A stretch of 64,000 bases of DNA from Bettongia penicillata ogilbyi. Taxonomy: Eukaryota; Chordata; Mammalia; Diprotodontia; Potoroidae. Below are positions 43,681 through 55,560 of this stretch, in pieces (position 1 is the first letter of the stretch; each line of letters starts with the position of its first letter). Under the pieces are notes generated by a model that ran no database searches, was not told the origin of the DNA, and saw only the letters and a program-made list of their open reading frames with translations. The stretch spans positions 4,760,802 through 4,824,801 of the forward strand of contig JAJHZJ010000531.1 in the NCBI GenBank assembly GCA_023548195.1, written 5' to 3'. Position numbers and translations under genes: made by a program.

Positions 43681-45265
43681 AAAATAAAAATAATAAAAAT
43701 TATACAAACATTGACAATGATAGGCAATGTTTAATAGAATTAGGAGAGGTTGATAACTTGGCAAATTTTAGGCCCGTAGGTTTGATTAGAATGGTTTTGG
43801 CTCCTGTGAAGATGGGCCAGGAACTGGCAGGGACTACCACCACCAGCAGGGGTCACCAGAAGGCCATCTGATCAAACTTGAGCTGATAGCTCGTCATTGA
43901 CACCTGTACTGGGGAAGATGCTGACCTCAGAACACAAAAAAAGTGAAGTAAAAAAGTCTGGGATTGGGGGAGGGGTTGGGAAAGGGTCAGAGATATTGCA
44001 AAAGAGGTGACTGAGGTCTTATCTCAGTAAGCCAAGAAAACAGATTCAGAGAAGAATCCAGAATCACAGGGCAGATTCTAGAGGAGGTACCAGATTTAAT
44101 AGGTTCACCTATTAAACAGGTTAACCCCTGACAAGATCCTGTAGAAGTGGCAACCTTGTGGAGGCACATTTCACCAGTTCTTATAGGAGTTGTTTCCTGG
44201 CACACCCATTACCTGGCTGGGATTTAAGTAGAGCTTGGTAGGAAATGACCAGACTGTTCCTTTATCCTCCCCACTCACCAACTCCACCCATCCCTGAGTT
44301 TTTAGGTACATGTGAGTTGTGAGGATTCTCACCTCAAATTTATTTTGAATGTGAGGGACATTTTTGGAAAATGGTACCAAACTGAGAGAGACCTCTCCCA
44401 CAGTGATTCTCCTTCCCTGGATTCCCCAGCAAAGTCCCACAGCAACAGAGGAGAGATTTTTGAAAAGGGAGGGCTGAGGAGATCAAGAAACTTGGCAGCC
44501 CCTTCCAGCCTAGAGACAAGGACTCACTCAAAATAGATCGGCGGGAAATGGAAACATGGCAGAGCATGAAGGCAAGGTCACAGAAAGGGTCAAGCGAAAG
44601 CTTGGCAGGTCCGAAAAGAGGAACCAAATCACTTGGTCTTTGAAATCTAGGGCACAGGGGAAGGCTTAAAGGGAGCAAGCGCCTGGCTCCCCCACCTCTG
44701 AGAAACCAAAGATGGATTAGACATTTCTATGAAAACATATACTAAAAATAAACATTCAAGTTACCAAGGGACATTGCAGACTCTCCTTTGTTAAGGATCT
44801 CAAAGAAGGGCCAGATTCTTATCTGTTTGAGGCCATTTAGTTGGAGCCTGGTCAGACAAGGGGAGTCCAAAGTTCCTTCCAGCCCCAAGAGTCTATAACC
44901 CAATGGAGCACTGAGCTTCCAAAAGTCTGAAATAAGAAAATGACTGCTAAACTGGAAAATATGACTGCCAAGAATGGGAATCTCATCTTTGTTAACTCCT
45001 AAGAAGTGAGGCCCCTTTCTAATGTTTCACCCCTGTAAGACTCTCTCTGCTTAAGGCTGTGGACCAGGACTGTAGCAGGCATTTGAAGGCACTGTCTTGT
45101 CCTGGAACATGCAGACACCAGCTGAGATTCCCCTCCCTTCTCTCCGGTTACTTAGGTTTAGAAGGATGCCATCATTATTTGTGGGACTCCACTGGTACAA
45201 AATTCCTACAATCCTGCTAAAGAGGATGCTGGAATGACTCATGATTCTTTATTCCATTGTAAATT
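43681..45265. other. Unassigned 1.6-kb stretch
   Basis: This is the longest stretch of the intergenic region in which I recognise no repeat family and no gene. It has several ORFs of 60-112 codons on both strands (for example 44,340-44,678 minus), none with a recognisable motif, signal peptide or splice-site pair. Confidence 0.4.
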
Positions 45266-45267
45266 AT

Positions 45268-45745
45268 ATGAGAAGCAGTGAGGCATAGTAGAGGCCTCTG
45301 AGTCAGAAAGCCCTGGGTTCCAACCTTGCCTCTCTGTAGCATACTTATTACATATAACCTGTTTGACCATGAGAAAATTTCCTAATTTCTCAGTGCCTAC
45401 AAGTAACTCCCTAAAACTGCTATTCAGTCATATCTGACTTTTTGTGACCCCATATGGGTTTGTTGTGGGGTTTTTTTTGACAAAGATCTGGGAGTGGTTT
45501 TCCATTTCCTTCTCCAGTGGATTAAGGCAAACAGAAATTAAGTGACTTGACCAGGGTCATGCAGCTAGTGTCTGAGACCAGATTTAAACTCAGGTTTTCC
45601 TGACTTCAGGCCCCAGTACTCTATCCCCTGAGCCACTTGGCTGCCTCCATCTAAATTGTAAGGTACATATAAATTGGTGACACAAATTTATGGAAGGAGT
45701 TCCCATACTGGGAGAGCCCCACACTAGTGAAAACACAAAAGGATG
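45268..45745 (+). mobile_element. Old SINE interrupted by an antisense Mon1-like SINE
   Basis: Outer element (+): agaagcagtgaggcatagta, gccctgggttccaaccttgc and aagtaactccctaaaact to 45,420, resuming at 45,650 with aaggagttcccatactggga. Inner element (-), 45,421-45,648: tattcagtcatatctgactt to agtactctatcccctgagcc. Flanks ctaaaactg and ctaaattg may be a decayed duplication. Confidence 0.75.
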
Positions 45746-46089
45746 GAAGACCATCCTTCCCCTCCAAAAAAAAAAATGCCTATAAGGTAAAATGGAGCCT
45801 GGGAAACCCTTGCCTTATATCTTCATATCTCAGGCCATTCTGCCTAGTGCTTAGGGTTGAGGACTAAGAGAACCCTTCACTAGGTACACGCTTGAGTGAA
45901 TACAAGCTACCTCTGTGCAGTGCCCACCGTCCTCCTATACAAGGCTTATAGCATAAACCGATCAGCCATAAGTAGATGTGTTCCTGGCCCTTCAGAGGCT
46001 TTTGAATGTACAAGCCTTTCCTTTTGGCTGCAGAATAAAAAGCAAGGAAAAATTCCTCCTCAATCTTCCATGACTTGAAACCATGGGCT

Positions 46090-47260
46090 ATTTCTGGAGG
46101 ATTTCAATGCAGAGTCTCAGTGTTTGATAGGACCAAAGAGATCATCTGGTCCAACGCTTCCCTGAAGCATGAATCAGGAATTCCTCATTTTCTCCTATTA
46201 GGTTCAAATCTTTCTCCCCATGTTGTTCTTAGTTGTGCCTTCCATGGCCAAGCAGGACAGAGCTAATCCCTTTTCCACCTGGCAGCACTTGAAATATCTG
46301 AATGCTGGCATCACACACCTAAGCTTTTCCTTCTCCATGTCACGATCCACAGATGCCACGGTTTCTAGTCCCTTCAGCTCTTGGGCTGCCCTCCTTTAGG
46401 AATTTAGAGTCAACATCCCTTCTAAAATATGCTTCCCAGAACTGAACATTTCAGATGTTGTCATTCCTGTTGAATCATTTCAGTCATGCCCAACTCTTTG
46501 TGACCTCATTTGGGGTTTTCTTGGCAAAGATACTGGAATGGTTTGCCATTCCCTTCTCCAACTCCTTTTACAGATGAGGAACTGAGGTAAACAAGGTTAA
46601 TTGACTTGCCCAGGGTAATACAGATAATAAATGTCTGAGACTAGATTTGAATTCAAATCCTCCTGACTCCAAGTACTATCTACTGGGCTACCTACTTACC
46701 CAATATTCCAGATGTTGTCTGACTAAACAGGATGCAATAGGGGGTTGTATTCACTCCCAAGACACTTTGCTTCTGTTAATGCAAATGAAGATTTCTTTAG
46801 GTTTTTTGGCTGCTATGTCACATTGGAGATTCACAATGATCTTATAACCACTGAACAGTAGCAGCAGCAACAGGTTGTTTTTACTTGACTTTCTAGCTAT
46901 GTGACTTCTCTTCCTCATCAGTACAGTTGATTTATTGAAACCCAAGTGTAAGACTTGATATTTCTCCCTGTTAAGTTTCATCTTGTTAACTTCATCTGTT
47001 CTTGTCTCTCATCCATTCCAGACTGATGTTACCCACAAGTTTGATAAACAGCCACCTATGCCTTCATTGCTAGTTATTAGCAATGCTGTGAGTCATTGCT
47101 AGAAGTGGTGAATGGAATGCGGTCAGGGACAGATCCAAGAGTTGTGCTGGAGATCTTCTGTGTTGACACTGGTTCATTAATTGATTAAGTCTTTGGATCC
47201 ATCCAAGTATTCAGTTCTAAACTCATATCATATGCCTCATCTGGTTCCCAGTTATATTGT
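46090..47260 (-). mobile_element. L3/CR1 LINE (RT and 3' UTR), antisense, split by a SINE
   Basis: The left part (to 46,462) is the reversed 3' UTR (atcatctggtccaacgcttc, then atgcttcccagaactgaaca). The right part (from 46,709) includes a minus-strand frame MKLNREKYQVLHLGFN, the conserved CR1-clade RT block, and reversed sequence around acaagtttgataaacagcca. A SINE at 46,463-46,708 interrupts it. Confidence 0.75.
46463..46708 (-). mobile_element. Mon1-like SINE inserted in L3/CR1
   Basis: The + strand runs from ttcagtcatgcccaactctt through gccattcccttctccaactc to ctactgggctacctacttac. An 11-bp target-site duplication (cagatgttgtc) lies at 46,452-46,462 and 46,709-46,719, within the interrupted L3 sequence, which fixes the order of events. 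Confidence 0.9.
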
Positions 47261-48387
47261 AAGAGGCAGAAGTAGACATGTATTATTTCCACAGAAAGCT
47301 TCAGGTTGGATGGTATCACTTTTGAGGTTCCTTCTGACCAAAGTTCTATTCTGATTCCTCTGATATGGGGTGACCTTCAGTTCTTAAGCTGACAAGACTC
47401 TAGCTCTGTTCCCTTTGCTCCATGCTTTGACCTCACTAAGTATACAGATAAGTTGATCACCAGTAGGCCAGATGCTAGGTGATGAATTCTTTGAGTATGG
47501 CAACATACAAAACAATGTTTTTTTTTTTTCTTAGTCAAGGTGATGGGGTAGAAGAAACACCAAAAGGGGGCATAGAGCCCTGCTAGAATCGTGCCACTTT
47601 GGGGTTGTTGGTAAAGGCTGTTGGTATTCTAAATGTAAGGCCCTTGCCCAATTGCTAACAGGTCAACATACCACTAGAGGAGCAATTATGTTAATTTTGA
47701 TATTCAATTTAAATGAAACCAGGAGATAATAACGACGGTGCAGCTAGGTGGAATTACCACTCCCAGATTTTCCTTGGAGGAGAAAAGTAAAGAAGCAGTA
47801 GAGTTGGGTTTTAATGCACATCCCCATACATCAAGATTCTCAATATCATGGGATTCTTGGTCATCCTCCATTTCAGTGCTCATGATGAGTGTACACCAAA
47901 AAACTGCCATGGAGATAATTGTGGTTAATGTGTATCTCTTGCAAAGGAGACTACAGTAGCAAAAAATCACAACGAAACAAGACCTTCTCTCTCAAGGGTG
48001 TGCTAGTAAATATTTAATGATCAGCTTTCTGAAGGAAAAAATGAAGTATACTTGACACATTTTAAAGTTTAACGTATATTGTCCCTTTCTTAAATCTAGA
48101 CAATAAATGAAACAATAAATCAAGTCATGGTTTGTAGCTTTGGCCCATTTCCGAGGTATAAATGTTCACATGGAAAATTTAACAATTTTATACTCCTCTG
48201 CCCTCCAAAAATTAAATCAACAAATACTTTAATATTCAGTGACCTATACAAAAGGGAAGAAGGTGAAAATGTGTTAAAAACATATATAACAAGATAAAAA
48301 AGCAGAAGAGAAAAAATGATTGTAGACTGCAGAGAAGTTTTATATCTACTTATTATGTATATTTCCTTCAAAAACACAATCAGTAGG
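47261..48387. other. Intergenic stretch, little recognised
   Basis: It contains a poly-T run at 47,519-47,530 and an AT-rich block. The facing ORFs at 47,704-47,970 (-) and 47,738-47,959 (+) have no family similarity. Confidence 0.4.
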
Positions 48388-48510
48388 TATTGGATCAATC
48401 AGCAAATATTTACACTATCTGCCAGACACTATGACTAGGTGTTTTGTGCACAAGTAGGAAAGCAAGACAGTTCCTGTGCTCAAGCCCATGCCCCAAATTC
48501 TACTAGACAG
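48388..48510 (-). mobile_element. L2 3'-tail fragment, antisense
   Basis: The + strand shows atcaatcagcaaatatttac followed by ctgccagacactatgactag, the reversed L2 3' end. Confidence 0.6.
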
Positions 48511-49196
48511 GTCACGTCAAATAACACCGCAATAGCTTGGCAATATTTTAACATACAGAAATTAATCACAAACAAGGAGGTTATGTTTTAAGCAGCTGCC
48601 AGTATTTCATCAGAGCATATGTTTGTTGGAGCAAAGGTCAAAGTGAGCACCAAATTAAAAAACTAAAAATGAGAAAATATAGTCTGCAATACATACAAAA
48701 TAGCTCTTACCTGACCTATTTAAACAATCTGTTGGATGAAAAAAGAAATAGGTAAAGGAACAAAGAGCTGATTTTCATTTCCTTCAGAAATTTAACTTAA
48801 CATAAATCAATTACAGGTCAAAAGGGATTAGGAACTGCCTCAGCCAGCAACAGCTTGATCTCCTGGAAAGATCTGATCTCCTTGCCAAGGAGAGAGATAG
48901 CAAACAAAGCAACCTGGATCAGGTTATAAATCAATTGGAAACATCTGACGAAAAGGATGAGGGAAGAAGATGAGTAATATTGCCTCATAAGACAGTGGGA
49001 AATAGTGTCAGGCAAACAAGTTTTAAGACAGCTTGACCTGAGAACCAATTAAGCCAGATCATCCAAGAACATTTAAAGATGAACTAGAAGAAGAATAACA
49101 AACCAAGTGGAAAGCTCTTTGAACCTATCACAAACTTTATTTTCCACCAGTAATAACTGTCACCATATCCGACCTCTAACAGTCTCCAGTGTATTG
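48511..49196. other. Intergenic stretch, nothing recognised
   Basis: The sequence is AT-rich. The 76-codon minus ORF at 48,818-49,048 has no recognised similarity. Confidence 0.4.
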
Positions 49197-49226
49197 CTTC
49201 ATCATCATCATCATCATCATCAGTCA
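49197..49226. repeat. (CAT)n microsatellite
   Basis: About eight CAT units; in frame it makes a His run on the + strand and an Asp run on the - strand, which explains two overlapping ORFs. Confidence 0.92.
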
Positions 49227-49692
49227 TCACCATCACTGGCATGCCATTCTCTAAAGTTGGTGAAATACTTTTCACATACACTATCTCATTTGAGCCTACC
49301 TTAATGTAGTTTGAGATCAGGTTTAGGATTCCAAAGTGTAGTCCAAGGAAGAGCAGGAGACAGAATCAGCAGAAAAGAAAGAAGCTATATGGTAGGGAAA
49401 TATTCACAATAAGGAAGACCTATGAAGGACACAGTTCTGCTGGAAGCCTCAGTGGAACTGGATACTAACCATGGAAAGTGTGGATGGCTTTTATAGGGTT
49501 CTTATCTGAGTTAAGAAGGATTGGGCATTGGGGGGATGGAAGAGAGAGTCCTAACTAGGTTGTTCAGGACTGGTTCTGATTTGTATGGGGCAGGAAGGAA
49601 TGTTTGAAGAACTGGTGATTAGTTAATATTCGACTCCTCAGTAGCAGGAAAAGGGTTTTCAGTCGTTCCTGCAGTCCCTACTTTGACAGGTG

Positions 49693-49812
49693 CTCAGGAG
49701 GAGAGGTGACCTTGCACAGCCCTCCCTCACTCAAAACTAAGGAAGTGCAAGTCATGTCATCATTTCCCTGATGTCATGGTCTTCTTCGAAAACAAAGGAT
49801 GAACGCAGACAG
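49693..49812 (+). mobile_element. 5'-truncated RTE-tailed SINE
   Basis: The segment shows gagaggtgaccttgcacagc, then tcatgtcatcatttccctga and tggtcttcttcgaaaacaaa, the conserved tail. A perfect 13-bp duplication (actttgacaggtg) flanks it at 49,680-49,692 and 49,813-49,825, so it inserted already truncated. Confidence 0.9.
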
Positions 49813-50239
49813 ACTTTGACAGGTGACTCGGGATTTAAACCTCCTCAGTCATCTTTGTTGGGGATGGGGAAACTACTGAAGAATTCCTAAAGCCTCATGA
49901 GGAGGTGGAAAGTATAGGAAAGAAACCAAAGCTAAGAAAAGCAGGGTCTATTTCATTTTCATTTTTCTTTTGAGTAAAGTTCCTGATGTCCAGTAGCAGA
50001 TGTTTGATGAATTCTTGTTGAATTGAACATTAATTGAATTGAAGACATGACTTTTAAGACATATAGGAAAGAGATTTTTCCTGTATAGAGTGTTAGACCT
50101 CTCTCTTTTGAATAATCATGTACTTCCTGGATTCCTGCATACAAACAGAACATACCTTTCTACTCGTCACTCCCCTCTTTATCCCCAGTGTGCATCCATG
50201 CAAAGGAGAAGGGACTAAAAGTAAAACTAGTAGATCAGA

Positions 50240-50472
50240 TGAATAGTGTATTTGTTTAGTTGTTTTTAATCATCCAACTCTTTCTGACCCCTATTGTTTT
50301 GTTTTGTTTTTTGGCAAAGACACTGGAGTGGTTTGCCATTTCCCTCTCCAGTTCATTTCACAAATAAGGAAGCTGAGGCAAACAGAGTTAAATGACTTGC
50401 CCTGGCTCACACAGCAAGCTTCTGAAGTCAGATCTTGCTCACTCCAGGCCTAGCACTCTGCTGGGTCACCTA
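50240..50472 (-). mobile_element. Mon1-like SINE, antisense
   Basis: The + strand shows gtggtttgccatttccctct, then ggaagctgaggcaaacagag and aggcctagcactctgctggg. Confidence 0.8.
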
Positions 50473-50599
50473 TAATGTATATGTATTTTACCTGTAATTT
50501 AGCAAAGTATGTGAAAAAGCTCTCATGCTCTCCTTGTGGCAAAGATAGAAAGATGTGAGTAGATAATGTAAGTTAAATTAGTGTATTTTCTGAGCTGGT

Positions 50600-51295
50600 T
50601 GCTTGACCAAATTTAGAGTAAGCATTGACGCTTCAACTTATATTGGAAGGAGAGCTACAGGAGAGTATCCCATGGATCTGGACTTTGTCCTAGGCTCTAA
50701 TATTTTTGTCCATGACATGGGTCAGGGCATACACAGCAGGATTATCAAATTTACAAATTATGAAAAGCTGGAAAAAACAGCTGATGTATTAGATAATAGA
50801 ATTAAGATTCAAAAAGAACTTGACAGGTTAAAACGGTGGTTTGGATCTATGTAGTTTTAGACTTGGGTTCAAAATAATCAATTTCATGAATACAAAATTT
50901 GATAGGTAGCAGAAGAAGATTTAGGCATTTTATGAGGCTGTATGTTCAATATGAGTCAATATTGTGATATGGCAGTTAAGAAAGTGAATGCAATTTTAGG
51001 CTGTGTTAAGAGAAGTTCAGTGTTTTCACCTAAGGAGGTCACACACTCTCTCTAGGTCAGACCACACTTGGAATTTTGTGTCAAGTTCTGAGCACCACCT
51101 TTTTCAAAAGACAGTGACAAACTAGATAGAAACTAGAAGAAGCAAGTAGTACACGCTAAGATTGAGTGAACTAGTTTAGCCTGGAGAAAAGACTTATGAA
51201 ACAACAAGATAGTTGTCTTTAAGTATTCGAAGGATTGTTGCATGAAAAAAGAGATTATCCTTGATCCAGTTAACCCCATGGAGCAGAACAAGGAC
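50600..51295 (+). mobile_element. L3/CR1 LINE RT C-terminal fragment
   Basis: The frame shows LGSNIFVHDMGQGIHSRIIK, then DVLDNRIKIQKELDRLKRWF, matching the CR1/L3 region after the FADD box. Later comes a broken block equivalent to LGCVKRSSVFSP and VRPHLEFCV. Stops and frameshifts interrupt it. Confidence 0.78.
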
Positions 51296-51299
51296 CATT

Positions 51300-51617
51300 A
51301 AAGGGAAGTTCCCTTATCAACTCACTATCCCACTATCTACAGCAGCTCTTCCAAATCTTTTCATCTCTCCTCAAACCACCCTGCTTCATATTTTACAGAA
51401 ATAATTGAGACCATTTGCTGTGAGCTTCCTCTTCTCTCCTCCTCATTTCCCATCACTCAGATGCCTTCTAGCACTATCTCATTTACTCAGTCTCATATAT
51501 TGAAGTGGCCTTACTCCTTCCCAAGGCTAATGCCTCTCCTTGTTCAAGTGGTCTCATTCCATCATGTTTCCTCCAACAGATTGCCTTCTCTGTCATCCTC
51601 ATGCTTCCACTTCTTTT
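51300..51617 (+). mobile_element. L2 LINE, segment 1
   Basis: The segment shows acagaaataattgagaccat, then gtgagcttcctcttctctcc and cctccaacagattgccttct, L2 ORF sequence upstream of the RT core. It continues at 52,230 after an insertion. Confidence 0.65.
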
Positions 51618-52229
51618 CTTTTTTTAACTTTTTTTTTTTTTACTGAAACTTAAATACACGATACGAAAAGGGAGACATATAATAAACTTAAATATTGAAA
51701 TTTAAATATAAAATAAGAAAAGAACAAAAAGCATGTTATATGCATAGCAGAATGTAAGAGAGAATTCAAAATACATAGTGATAAATTTCCGTTTCAAGAA
51801 AATCTATATAACAAATACTCCATGTTGTGTTGAGAGCTGCTGTCCGTCTTTTCTTTGCTTTTTTGTTAGTTTTCCTTTTTTCTCTGTTGTGTACTTTTTT
51901 CTTTGTTTTGTTTTTCTCCTTCTCACCCCACCTCCCCAGAAGGCTACAATTAAACATGGATATATTTGTGTATAAATATAGATACACATATACATATATA
52001 CATACATACATATATAGACATATACTTTCCCTACCAAATCCGACTTCTGCTCTTTGATTTTACGTTTGTGTGTATCTCTTATTTCCTATCCCTCCTAGCT
52101 CCTCCACTACTTTGTCCCCCTATTACTTAACCTACCCTCCTCCCAAGGATCCCTCTCTTATCCTCTCATTCCTAGAAATCTAAACACCAGTCTACACCGC
52201 CATTTGCCCTATTCCCTCCCTCTTTCCTA
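51618..52229 (-). mobile_element. Antisense retroposon insertion in L2
   Basis: A T-rich left end (reversed poly-A) is followed by AT-rich sequence and a TATA/CA-rich stretch (51,975-52,022). The flanks gcttccacttctttt (51,603-51,617) and gcttcctcttatttt (52,230-52,244) match at 13 of 15 positions, a probable decayed duplication, and L2 sequence resumes on the right. The family is probably an L1 3' end but is not certain. Confidence 0.55.
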
Positions 52230-52680
52230 GCTTCCTCTTATTTTCAATCTTTCTCGATTAACCGGCTTCTTCCCTACTACCTGCCCATGTCTCCTCCATC
52301 CTGAAGAAATCTTCTATTTTCACTAATTATCATACTATATCTCATAGCTAAACTCCTTGAAAAGTCCATCTGCCATAGGTGTCTCCATTTTCCTCTCCCT
52401 CTCTTAACCCCTTACAATCCAGTTTCTAACCTTGTCATTCCATTGAAACCGCTCTCTCCGAAGTTGCTAATGATCACCTTGTTGCCAAATTTAATGGCCT
52501 TTTCTTAGTCCTCATTCTCCTTGACCTCTCTGTAGCCTTTGACATTGACCACACTCTCTTCTCCTGGATATTCTCTTCTAAGTTCCTGGGACAGCACTCT
52601 TTCCTGGTTCTCCTTCTCCCTATCCTGCTACTCCTCCGATCCTCCTCTGGATCCTCTTCCAGCTCATAACCTCTGATCTC
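52230..52680 (+). mobile_element. L2 LINE, segment 2 (RT core)
   Basis: The segment shows tagctaaactccttgaaaag then gttgctaatgatcaccttgt. The frame includes VANDHLVAKFNGL and LILLDLSVAFD, the L2 RT catalytic motif A (DLSxAFD). The frame breaks soon after. Confidence 0.8.
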
Positions 52681-52860
52681 AGACATTTATTAGCTGTGTG
52701 ACCTTGAGCAAGTCATTTAACCTTGTTTGCTTTGGTTTTCTTCATCTGTAAAATGAGCTGGAGAAGAAAATGACAAACCACTCTGATATCTTTGCCAAGA
52801 AAACTCCAAATGGGATCCCAAAGAGTTGGTCAAGACTGAAAAGGATGAACAGCTACAACA
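52672..52860 (+). mobile_element. Mon1-like SINE, 5'-truncated
   Basis: The segment shows tgtgtgaccttgagcaagtc, then cttcatctgtaaaatgagct, atctttgccaagaaaactcc and a tail ending atgaacagctacaac. Confidence 0.85.
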
Positions 52861-54154
52861 GCCACAACAAATTTCCCAAATGCAACCCAGCCAGTTCTGT
52901 TCTCTTACTCAGTTCTAGGTCTGACTCATCTGCCATGGACAGCACTTGTCCTAGATTTAAGTACTTTCTTGTGGAAGGTGGGGTTTTAGTTGTGACTTGT
53001 AGGTGGATCAGAGAAAGAACTGTTAGATGTATTTCAGCTGAGAAACATCTTTGGGAGCATGGGTATTCTATACTAGGGAGAGTTCCCACTATTTCATTGG
53101 TATTCTGTGGAAAATTGTGACCCTTTCTATATGGGGGATTTTTCTTTAATATGTAATCCAGCTATTATATTTTAATTGACTGCTTTTAGCTTTTAATGAA
53201 TACCACTTCGCTTAGTCTGGTATAAGATATATTGGTAAAAGCTAAGATACTATTGAACCCTAAATTCCATAAACCTGGATCTATCTGAGAGGGCACTCTG
53301 GGCAACACCAGTAACTTGGCTGCTGCCATGTTTCTTTGTGAATGAATACTTGCCTGATATGCTATCTCTTTCCCAACAAAGGAACTCGTTTCCCCACTAT
53401 TAAGCGCCAGTCTTCTTGTGATGAACCTCCTAGTACCAGTTGCTGAACCTCCCCAAGACCAAATACCTTCCCAGGAAGATAAGCTGACCAAATTGACCTC
53501 AACAATGAAAATCATCATGTATCCAAGGCTAGGAAAAACAGAGTAAGCCTAAAACATTCTGAGTTTGTCAGAAGGTGGTGTTCTCAAGAGTGACTTTTAT
53601 TCCCCTCAAAATTCATGGTAGAATTTTCTCTAGAGGAAACTGTGTTTTCATTCTTTGGTTTCTCGGGTAACAATGTTTTGTTTATCTGGTGTCTTTTTTT
53701 CTATTTTTGGAAGTGTACAGGGCCCTCTTTCAGATATTTAATTCTCCTGGGGGATTTTCTGCATGTAATGAGAGTTACTTCTTCTTCTTGGCCTTTTGAG
53801 GAAACGCATTTAGTATTTATGATCCCACAAAGTACTGTTTGCAGAAATGGAGTCAGGCAGTAGATGTTTAAGGAAGTTATTTGGAGGATGACAGTGATGA
53901 GTTAGTAGGGCATCCCAGACAGAGGAATGGAATGGTACTTGCTAAAAGGTGTGGAACATGGGATACCTCCAGTACATGTGCCTGACTGAAGGAGAGAGAC
54001 TGAGTCAGAGGCTAATGGGAGATGAGGTTCATTAGATCACTGGGATCTAATGAAGAACTTGATGCAACAGTAGGGCAATACTTACTGGACAAAGAACCTT
54101 TCTACCCTACTTCCTACCATACTTTGTATCCTAAAGAATTTTTCTACCCTATTA
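52861..54154. other. Intergenic stretch, little recognised
   Basis: Part (about 53,880-54,090) may be eroded antisense L2. The ORFs at 53,186-53,518 (-) and 52,770-53,120 (+) have no recognised domain; the latter begins in a SINE tail. Confidence 0.4.
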
Positions 54155-54325
54155 CCCTAGGTGGCATAGTGAATGGAGTGTGGAATTAGAATCAGGAAAA
54201 CCTGAGTTTAAACCCAGCATCAGAGTCATACTGCCTTTATGACCCTGAACAAGTCTTTCAGCTTCATCTATAAAATTGGAATAACAATAGCATCTACCTC
54301 ACAGGGTTGTGGTGAGGATCTTTGT
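54155..54325 (+). mobile_element. MIR-type SINE, truncated
   Basis: The segment shows aggtggcatagtgaatggag, then cctgagtttaaacccagcat and catctacctcacagggttgt, cut off where an L1-like 5' end begins. Confidence 0.75.
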
Positions 54326-54326
54326 A

Positions 54327-54450
54327 GGGGACGGAGACAAGATGGCTGGTAGGTGAGGGACAGATGATGGTAGAGCATCACAAATATTTATAACTGAGCT
54401 CTGCCATACAACTCTTCCAGACACATCTAGAAAATGCACCTGATCAGCAA
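54327..54450 (+). mobile_element. L1-type 5' end fragment
   Basis: It begins ggggacggagacaagatggc, the same start as the L1/HAL1 elements here, and breaks off at an antisense MIR SINE. Confidence 0.6.
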
Positions 54451-54451
54451 A

Positions 54452-54676
54452 TAATAGCTAGCATTCAAAAGCACTTTGCATGTTGTCTCATTTGGTACTC
54501 ACAACAATCTGGAAACTAGGTGCTATTATTATCCCTATTTTATAGATAAGGAAATTGAAACTCAGAGAGGTTAAGTGATTTATCCAAGGTCACATAGTGT
54601 CTGAGGCAGAATTTGAATCCAGGTCTTCCTGATTCCAAGCCCAGTCCTCTATCTACTGTGTCACCAAGCTGTTTCT
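54452..54676 (-). mobile_element. MIR-type SINE, full, antisense
   Basis: The + strand runs from agctagcattcaaaagcact through attttatagataaggaaatt and aggtcacatagtgtctgagg to cctctatctactgtgtcacc. Confidence 0.85.
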
Positions 54677-54689
54677 ATGAAAAAAATAA

Positions 54690-55116
54690 TAGCGAGTCAT
54701 TTTCTCAGGCTAGGTTGGCAAAAAGAGAGAGATAGAAAGGTCTGCATAACTGGGGATAAGGTTTAGCCATGTAATCCAAGTACCAAAGTCTCTTGGTAAG
54801 AAACTGTCTCCTCATGGTGAAGGTCAAGGTCTTGCATCTGCATGAGTGGTGTTGTGTTGGTGAGAGAGGGAAAGAAGAGAAAACTGGTCTCTTCAGGCTC
54901 TTTAGTCTCTTCAGTTTCTTCTGGCTTTTAGTTTCAAGAGAGAAGATGGATGATATCAATACCACTTCAAGTTTCTGAAGAGAGAAAAGATACTGGGGAA
55001 AAGCTGACATGAGAGAAGCTGGGAGTCTCCCACTGTGTTCCTCTCTCCAGTTTTCTGTACTAAAGACTGGAAATTTATGTTCTTGATGAGCTCTGGAAGA
55101 CATGAACATTCTCTAT

Positions 55117-55165
<49 letters not shown>

Positions 55166-55560
55166 AGAGCTCCTTCACTCCATATAGTCTGATATATATT
55201 CTCAAATGTATACTTTTCTCAGATTTCAATTTTACTCTTGACTTGGATAAATCTGTTTCTTTGCTATCTTCTAGGTATGTATTCATTATGGAACTGACAT
55301 TTGGTGGGAAGAGAGTCAAAACTTGGTTATAAAGCTTGGGTCCTCTTTCCCTGTTAAAAAATAGCAATCAGGAAACTATATCCTCTAGACTTATAATGTT
55401 TAAGGTAGCAGATAGATATAATTCTAGTTGGGTACTTTCTGAGGAGAGAAGTGTCCAAGCTTCTAGCCCCAACCTCCTGCTTCCCCTCCTTGCAGGAATC
55501 AAAGTCTTTGTTGGAGAAGGATAGAGGGAGATGATAGAGACTGCTATTTTTTGGCCTCCC
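54690..55560 (+). other. Unassigned, possibly LTR-like; contains (TC)n
   Basis: About 870 bp with a (TC)n run at 55,120-55,161, a weak candidate polyadenylation region (ttggataaatctgtttcttt) and the following ggtatgtattcattatggaa. The layout is reminiscent of a retroviral LTR 3' part, but no termini or duplication could be fixed. Confidence 0.3.
55120..55161. repeat. (TC)n microsatellite
   Basis: A pure TC run of about 20 units. Confidence 0.95.

Noticed and set aside
49084..49304. ORFs with His run (+) and Asp run (-); considered as the His-rich end of NKD2, a neighbour of SLC12A7 in human
   Set aside because: The run is a CAT microsatellite, strand and flanks do not fit, and no splice site or NKD2 motif is present.
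50603..50854. 83-codon ORF as a host gene
   Set aside because: It is an L3/CR1 reverse-transcriptase fragment, continued out of frame downstream.
54690..55560. Complete LTR
   Set aside because: A promising polyadenylation-like part exists but no TG/CA ends, duplication or partner LTR could be found; kept only as a low-confidence note.
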